Shown: positions 57,330 to 64,000 of the stretch, piece by piece
Layout: each line of letters begins with the position of its first letter
Position numbering within the stretch: position 1 is the first letter of the stretch
Origin: Sthenelais limicola
Taxonomy: Eukaryota; Annelida; Polychaeta; Phyllodocida; Sigalionidae
Reading direction: 5' to 3'
Assembly (NCBI GenBank): GCA_942159475.1
Contig: OW804096.1
Coordinates: 111,202,194-111,266,193, forward strand
DNA length: 64,000 bases
Position numbers and translations under genes: made by a program
The notes under the pieces: model-generated
Seen by the model: the letters and a program-made list of their open reading frames with translations, nothing else
Databases searched by the model: none
Told to the model about the DNA's origin: nothing

Positions 57330-57800
57330 CTCCGTCCCGTCCAGGCCGTGTAAAGACAGCTCTACACGGCCCAACAAGTAGAGGATGATAAAAAAAAGCT
57401 GACGGACCAGGGCAAGGTTTGAACACTCAACCTTCACGCTTGCAGTCCAGTGCTCTAGCCGCTGAGCTACGGAATTGGTAGTGGTAGTGAGGCTGAAGTT
57501 TGCTAGTGATATGAGTAGGGCCAACCCATGCGTAGTGTTGAAAAGTGGCCGAAATCGTTTATTCTACAGCTCTGTGGACAACGGCCTTGTATGAGCAGTA
57601 GGGTTATAGGAGGGGGAGTCTGAATCCGGGTCTGGAATTGTTCGTCACATGTGTTTTTAAAAAGTTAAATGCGATATGCCTGGAAGCCCTCTCCTACCTT
57701 GTCCCAACCCTTTGGGTCTGGCGCGCCTGCGCGAAATCTCAGGGGAGTTACCGAGACGGCAACTAGTGCTGCCATCTGTTGGGCGCTTTTGGTCCAGAAA
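57330..57800 (-). mobile_element. Composite tRNA-like SINE, copy 2 (opposite to copy 1)
   Basis: On the minus strand the body (about 57800-57540) holds ggcagcactagttgccgtct, gagatttcgcgcaggcgc, acgaacaattccagacccgg and ataaacgatttcggccactt, each recognisable in 39230-39530. The tRNA-like part follows at 57474-57408. It is inserted in the YR element at 56260-59860, so it is younger than that element. Confidence 0.65.
57408..57474 (-). tRNA. tRNA-like Pol III promoter region (SINE-borne)
   Basis: The minus strand reads ccgtagctcagcggctagag (A box) and, further on, gttgagtgttcaaacc (B box). The anticodon-loop-like ctgcaag would fit a tRNA-Cys ancestor (GCA). The 5' and 3' ends do not pair as an acceptor stem. 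Confidence 0.5.
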
Positions 57801-58783
57801 GTCAGGTGAATAACAAGGTGTGGCATGCTGAGAAGGTTTCCAACTGGCGAGAGGAGACACATCTAGTAGGCTTCCATAGATTCACAAGGCTCCTGTGGGG
57901 CAAATAAGGCAGATGCGGAATGTGTGGCACCAACATTCAACAATTCAAGTGTCAACTCGGAGGGCAAAACAGTGTTTTGGTCGCCATTTTGGAGAGAAGT
58001 CTCGTTACACTTCTTATAATGATGTCACTCGCCACCCATCAATACGACACACATGATCTTTGGGGCAGTCAGTGTGGTATGGGAGCAATTCTTGTAGTTA
58101 TAGAAGTAGCAATTCGTTTCTGGGTAATCGTCAGGCACTCTGAATCCTTTACCTTTATTCTGATTATTCGATCCAGGGGTGTGTGTGGCACCAGATTAGA
58201 ACTATCGTCACAATTTGATGGGAATGAAGGGATGTCTTGGGCTATTTACTTTCATAAGTATGGAATGTTTTTGTACATTGACATTGCCCACCATCCCGCC
58301 CATCAACAAACGCATTAAAATCGTTTGGTTTGTGTTTAATTAAATGTGCAAAACGATCGCCGCGATGACGGGCGATGTTTTGCACATCATACGGTGGCTG
58401 CTATGACGTCACTACGAGCATGTTACCGAGTATGGCCAAGTGCGAGGAAGAAGGCTTAAGCACTGGAGATAGCTAGACATGTGTTGGGAAATCAGGGTAT
58501 GTGCATTACGAGTACAATATAGACACTATGAACCCCAACGTTTTGCTTCTTAAAAATGTTGAGGATGTCAAATCTGGCATTGGCTTTTCACCTGGATGAC
58601 GAAAACATAGGATATCGGGACATCAAGCCAACTTTGCTAGACTAAACTCGTCGCTCCAGGGGGCTGGTGGCGCGCTCTTGTGCCTATGGGAGAATCAGGA
58701 TTCCCAATTAAGGGAATGCCACTGCGCCATTTCGTCTAGCACTAGGGGAATCCTGGGATTTCCTACCCGATCTTTGGGTCATG

Positions 58784-59856
58784 TTAGCTGCATATGGATT
58801 GATCGGCAGCAAGCATATGATCATAGGAAAACTGCAGCGCTTCGCCAAGCACAACTCTGTCTACCACCGAATGATTATAGTCAATATAGGCAGAGTCATG
58901 ATACAATTCTTTCTGACCATGCTTGGCGACAAACAACAAGTGCTCTAAATAGCTAGCTGATCTGTCATCACCAGCGGCAATAAGGGACATAAACACACAA
59001 ATCATACTGTAAAACAAATTTCTATAAGAGAGCTTTTTGGGATCTAGGTGCCTGAGCTGTACAGAATTATCTCTGTACTGAACAAAAAACTCGGGTCTGA
59101 GCAAAATACCTTGCGAGCATTTTTGGCTGTCCGGGTCGATAGTAGATGCCAAGTTGGAGAGAACATTGGTGATAAGCAGGCTAGTAGTGGAGGTGTCCAG
59201 GCTCCCAGGGCCTGACCCAGCCCGGCCAAAGGCACTATTGTAATCGGTGCCCAAGTGAACCCAAGACGGTATACCACTGCCCACTGGAATGGGGTTGACA
59301 GTAGGGGTGACAGTGGACGTAGCAGTGGTGTTGGTAGTGGAGGTGACAGTTGTAGTAGTATGGGTGATGGTAGCAGTAGTAGTCATAGTGGAAGAGGTAG
59401 CATTAGACCCTTTGGGCCTAGTCCCGGTAGGACCCGTAGTGACTGTAGTAGTGTACCAGTAACCGGTTTGGTAGGTTGCGGGCCAGCCCCACCCAAGGCA
59501 CGAGACTGCTGCTGACCGGTAACAATGTCCAGTCTAGCGATTAAATCCGTATGCTGCACAGAAAGTGTATTAAACTTGTCCAGAACCATCTGTAAATCCA
59601 ACGACTGTTTGGCATTAAGAGCAACTAACTTCTGAATGTCCTCAGGCAAAGTGGCTGGAGTGGCACTTTTAGACTCCAATTTAACAGAAGTAGAGTCCTT
59701 ATCTTGAGACAAGGCGTCCATGTCCATATACATTTTCCAGTCGTCAGGACCTTTAGCTCCTGCTGCAGCTGCAGCCTTGATAGCAGCATCTTTAAACTTA
59801 CAGCTAACCATACCTGTACGGGTATGTTCAAAACCACACGCTGCACAAGTCTCCAT
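58784..59856 (-). pseudogene. YR-retroelement gag-like protein with one frameshift
   Basis: The frame from 59856 opens with a Cys/His motif, CAACGFEHTRTGMVSC, then an Ala-rich and a helical stretch (LNAKQSLDLQMVLDKFNTL). Near 59395 the frame shifts into 59386-58784, which begins with a Thr/Val repeat and holds DPKKLSYRNLFYSMICVFMS and YLEHLLFVAKHG, a block I know from DIRS-type gag proteins. The role would be to form the RNA-containing particle. Confidence 0.65.
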
Positions 59857-60620
59857 AACTCACAAATTTCCCTACAAAAATTGAACAACAAGTAGGAGTG
59901 TGAAGTGACCCGCAGTGGTCAAGTGAGTGACTGGATATATACAATATTACAATATATACAATACATACAATATTATTGAGTGGATAATGAAACCTTAGGC
60001 TACCCACCACCCTCCCGATGCTGTCCCTCCCTCCTCCCGTGGCCAGTCGCATTGAAATCGTTTCGTTTTAGTGTTAAATTCATGTGCACACCATCGCTGA
60101 TGTCTGGCAATGCTGTTGCACATTATATGCTCTATGGTGGTGCTACTGGTGAGAGAGTGGGAAACCATTACTCTGAGTTCACCCGAACTTCCACAAGTAC
60201 GGCCAAGTATCTTCCAATGTAAGAGAGTGATGGCTGTGATGGATACACATTCCTGGTATAGATAGTACCACATGCGGTCTCATGTGCAGTTATTTACTAG
60301 TAAGAGCTTAAAAACCTTCTAATAGGGAGATTAGAACAGTCTAATAGGGAGAATAAGGTAGGTCTGGAGGCCGGGGATATGGGAAATAGGGCTATATTTG
60401 GATATCTCGGAAGATGCACTGGAGGAGCTAGTAAATGTGGTATGGAATGAGGTACATGAAGGGATACTGGAGGAGGTAGTGGAGGAGGCACTTCAGAAGG
60501 TGCTGCTAGGGGTATTTGAGGAGGCACTGGAGGAGGTACTTAATCGCCATTTCGGTCCTTTTCTTTACCCATCTTTTCCTGGTACCATGTGTAATGACTA
60601 GTCTTAATGAGGTTGTATAT

Positions 60621-60751
60621 ACATCTCCACCGGGGAGGATACCCTATAGACTCATCTTAGTGTTAAACAGAGACTCTTAATTTTCTTGTCGAATTAAGTC
60701 TCTGTTTAACACTAAGATGAGTCTATAGGGTATCCTCCCCAGTGGAGATGT
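60621..60751. repeat. Long hairpin, ~60-bp arms
   Basis: Left arm 60621-60682 (acatctccaccggggaggat...) and right arm 60692-60751 are complementary except for one mismatch and a 2-nt bulge; the loop is 9 nt. It could be a collapsed transposon end pair or a precursor-like RNA hairpin. Confidence 0.9.
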
Positions 60752-60759
60752 TCACCACT

Positions 60760-62450
60760 CCGTTGATGTATGGCTGTAGGAACAGAGTCTTGAATGATAT
60801 GGAAACGTAATTAGACATAGCAGAGTGTCATAATGTCATTTTCAAGTGAATCACACAAAAGTATAGCTTTAAATCGAGAGAGTGCACATGATGAATAAAA
60901 TATAAAGGGAATAATTATAAGTAGAATGGGGAAATTCAAAGTTTGGTCAAAATATAGAGTTGACCCATAAATGAGATACATGTATATGTATAATATCTAT
61001 CAGGTAATAGTCATGTCCCTTAGTACAAAATACATCCTTGACACTTGACACCCAAATAGTAAAATATTTCATGAATAGGCAAGAACCGAAACGCTCTCTT
61101 TAGGTGGGATAGCAACAGCTAGCACTGATTTCATACCGGCACCGGGGCCTATCTGAGGGTGGGTGGGGCACTGACCACAGCTGTAGGTACACACCCGCTC
61201 ACATACAGTGCGGGTGCATGTATCATGCACTCAACCTGCACCTACACACAACATTTGTTCTGTTATTTGTTTTCCATAATTATCAAAGGAACATTAAGTA
61301 AGGTGAAGATAGGGCATGGTGTTGTCTCATATATCCTCAATTTGGTGGCAGTATTAAATGTTTTTCTGTCTCTAAAATTACATTTAATGAAGGGCCCTCT
61401 CTGTGTCCATTGGAACCTGCGCCCTCATAATGTAAACACAGGTGGCTTGACCCCTCTTCCGGTCAAAATTACCCATCCTGCTCTACTCTGGCCCCAGTCT
61501 ACCAGTCAGCATATCCCATTCTGAATCTTGTCTATTGAGGGTCAAAATGAAATCCACTTCACTGTGGTCATTTTAGGAAGACTCCTTTTCGGAGAAAGTC
61601 ACGCCATAATTTTGGCGTGAGAATAAACCTTGCATTAGTAAAACTAACACAACTAATCAAGACCAAGCATATGCTGAAACCCAAATTTATAAATACTTAT
61701 GAATCATGGCTCTCTAAGTCAAAACAATATGAAAGGTAGGACAAATCAAAGTCGCAATAAATACAAACATGTTCAGAATAGACAGTGGTCAGCTATAAGT
61801 ATCCAGGATTCTGCTGATGCTTACCCTATATTTTCCATGATCACGTCTCTCTCTACATGCCTGTTTTGTGACGCCTACTAAGCCAAGGCATGAGGAAGGG
61901 AAAGCTTGTTAGGTGTGGGAGGACTGCAGCTATCGTCAAAGTAAGCAGCACCTTTCCGGCTAGCCAATCATTCTACTAACCGCCCCACCTAGATCTCACG
62001 CTCCCTGGCCTTCACCTTACTTCCCAGCTTCAAAATTTTTACTTGGTCACTTCCTTCCTAGACTCTGGAGTGACTACACCTACTCATACTCTACTAAACA
62101 CTACTAAACACTGGATTTTTGGTCTAAGGTTCTTCTGCTGCCAAAACAGTGCAACGTGATCATATTGTTTTGCACATAATGGCAGCGCCAATGATTGACC
62201 CTCTGCACATATACACATATAATCCAATATATTTATAATTAACTAAAATATATAACATTCTTCCCCTCGTTTTCCTGTTAAGATGACTTGAGTACTTGTA
62301 TTGGTTGTTTATGAAGGTAAATATGAGTTCGATTTAAGTATAGAGGCAAAATTATTATGGAAATGTTCTCTATACATGTGTCCATACAATGCATGTATAT
62401 GATGTCACATAATTATATCATGTCACATAATTTATGTCACCATAACATAC
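60760..62450. other. No gene seen
   Basis: No exon or RNA gene is supported. The 121-codon ORF at 61159-61524 has no splice context. A small hairpin (cacgccataattttggcgtg) lies at about 61591-61610. Confidence 0.4.
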
Positions 62451-62451
62451 A

Positions 62452-63195
62452 GGTGTAGCAGTTCTAATGTACCCCCCATCAGATGTACCCCCCCGGTATA
62501 ACTAACCTAGGTCTAATGTACCGGGGGTACATTTGACCTAGGTCCAATGTACCCCCGGGGGTACTTTAGACCTAGGTTGGATATACCCCCTCCAGTTTTA
62601 ATGTACCCCCGGGGGTAAAATAGACCTAGGTCAAATGTACCCCCACCAGGTTCAAAGTACCCCATAGGGGGAAACTAAACATAGGTCTAATATACCCCAA
62701 ATATTTGAAAATAACCAAGTACTGATCGAAACATTAATTCTTTAAATTATGACAATAAAAGTAATAGTACATACCTAATAGTCAGAACTGAATAGATTTT
62801 AGTAATAAATTATTGTGATCTGAGAAAAGTATTTAATTCAGGATATGAATTACGCAGAGTGCTGTTCTCATCACATCCTGCAGCATTTTATTAGATATTA
62901 AATTATTGACATAATATTATAATAGTGACAATTCCACTTATAGGCATTACATGGAGCAAAAATCGTAAATTCCAATCTACAATAGTCCAATTCAATTTTA
63001 AATGTGGGGTTGTAGCATAATCTTAATTTGAGGCAGGTAATGGAATCAATAGAATTTACAAAATTCAAGATTATCAAAGAAACAAAGGGGGGTAATTTGA
63101 ACCTAGAGGGGGTCATTTAAACCTGAGGTCTAAATTACCGGGGGGGGGGGGGTACATTAGATCGGGGGGTAATTTAGAACTGTTACACCGGCATG
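62452..63195. mobile_element. Short TIR element with internal ACCTAGGT/CCCGGGGG palindromes
   Basis: The left end, aggtgtagcagttctaatgt, is the inverse of the right end, which reads on the minus strand ccggtgtaacagttctaaat; both continue into a poly-C run. Inside, 62480-62700 repeats acctaggtctaatgtacccc in both orientations. The block at 63075-63170 (aaacctgaggtctaaattac) matches 40150-40195, and an end-like ggatttaaaactgttacac occurs at 45350. This suggests the 40.1-45.4 kb minisatellite region lies in a related element. Confidence 0.6.
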
Positions 63196-63388
63196 TTACG
63201 GTGACATCAGGTTTTAGCCCTCTTGAGGTGCACTAATAATGCACTGCAGTGGGATAATGTGGCTTTATATGTTTGAGCTATTTGCTGACTTACTTTCCAC
63301 CATACTTTAATTTTTTCAACTCTAAATATTTATTTTTTCATTAATTAAAATGTCCGACATGTTATGGGGACATAAAACCTTCCCAAAT

Positions 63389-63945
63389 ATATGAGTAATT
63401 CTCCCAATCGGGCAGCATTTGGTTTTCCAGCCTAGGGTATCTACAACCTGTATTTAGGATGATCACACATGATTATAACCATTTTATTTGAATTCCTTGG
63501 CATAAATGAGGCCGTGGGAACCCCACTTTCAAAGTTCTTATGCTAAAATCTTCGCCGCTATTGGGATAAAAGAGCGTTTTCAGGATAGAAAATATATAAT
63601 AGTTATAGAATTTGAATATAATACACAGCCTAATTTAGAAAATATATTACTTCTGCTGAACAGAAACGGTTTCTACACATGCATACACGTTCATTATCGT
63701 GAAAAAACTCAACATTCATGTATTCATCTGATCTAGACTCGGAAAATATTGTTTTGGAATAACTGTGTCGCCGTTACGACATGTATTAGCTTCAAATGAA
63801 TGGACTTTCCCTAAAATAATCATTTATAATATATAGCATTATGTTTTGGAGGAGGGAAGATGCATATATGTATTTATATTTCAGTAAATATAAAAGTTAT
63901 TGGCCCATCACGTTTATGAATCCTTTTATTCCCTCAAATAAGATT
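63389..63945 (+). repeat. Dispersed repeat, copy 2 (~555 bp)
   Basis: Same family and orientation as 14687-15225, from atatgagtaattctcccaat to tccttttattccctc. ORFs within it are not conserved between the copies. Confidence 0.8.
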
Positions 63946-64000
63946 CATTCTATTGAGTCGACGTCCACTATTAATTCTAAGCTTCCCCATCACTGGTTAC

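Larger units (their letters stand above)
56260..59860 (-). mobile_element. Second DIRS-like (YR) retroelement, disrupted
   Basis: On the minus strand: gag (59856-58784 with one frameshift), then decayed sequence interrupted by a composite SINE (about 57800-57330), then RT fingers (about 56925-56580) and an RNase H piece (56500-56264). The RT palm with its catalytic motifs is missing between fingers and RNase H, so the element is dead. I see no recombinase ORF or terminal repeats. Confidence 0.72.

Noticed and set aside
61159..61524. 121-codon plus-strand ORF
   Set aside because: Composition is typical of chance frames, and there are no splice signals or motifs.

Overview
The window is nuclear DNA of an animal. 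It is AT-rich, its genes are split by GT-AG introns with matching phases, and it is crowded with eukaryotic retroelements (a Tx1/L1-type LINE, DIRS-like tyrosine-recombinase retroelements, a Ty3/Gypsy pol relic), tRNA-derived repeats and minisatellites. There are no operons or ribosome-binding sites. The cysteine-rich secreted proteins and the repeat mix suit a marine invertebrate. A lophotrochozoan such as a mollusc or brachiopod is my guess, held with low confidence.

Host genes. Two related secreted Ly6/uPAR-like genes lie head-to-head: one on the minus strand (13499 to 5341, five exons, 234 aa) and one on the plus strand (52082 to 55709, five exons, 189 aa). Both end in the same cysteine module (RGCY ... 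VDPNLLGC ... YCFCDGxxCNG), and three of their four intron phases agree, so they look like an old inverted duplication. About 38.6 kb of repeat-rich DNA separates them. A third, unrecognised gene lies on the minus strand at 24087-22980. Its last five exons can be read with consistent phases, and two of its mini-exons (39 and 48 nt) are a tandem duplication.

Mobile DNA, left to right: a 2.7-kb TIR element with a minisatellite inside (575-3271); a decayed LINE on the minus strand (about 21090 to 15390); YR-retroelement and LTR-like fragments at 22-23 kb; a LINE 3' fragment at 24.8-25.3 kb; a 1.1-kb inverted repeat (26.24-27.48 and 33.75-34.82 kb) enclosing a YR retroelement (31.7 to 29.5 kb); a Ty3/Gypsy pol relic (35.7-37.9 kb); two opposite copies of a composite tRNA-like repeat (39.2 and 57.5 kb); a large minisatellite with a 389-bp higher-order duplication (42.6-44.6 kb); a hAT-like TIR element (46.64-48.09 kb); a second YR retroelement (59.86 to 56.26 kb); a 60-bp-arm hairpin (60.6 kb); and a short TIR element (62.45-63.2 kb).

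The most unusual item is the LINE's first ORF. After an acidic segment, a coiled coil and an L1-ORF1p-like RRM/CTD region, it continues into a C-terminal domain with the motifs of the NADAR (YbiA-like) superfamily, which acts on ADP-ribose and ADP-ribosylated substrates. That section is open over 293 codons, although the rest of the element carries frameshifts and stops. A retrotransposon that carries a possible ADP-ribose-processing enzyme on its RNA-binding protein is the best candidate here for an undescribed system.
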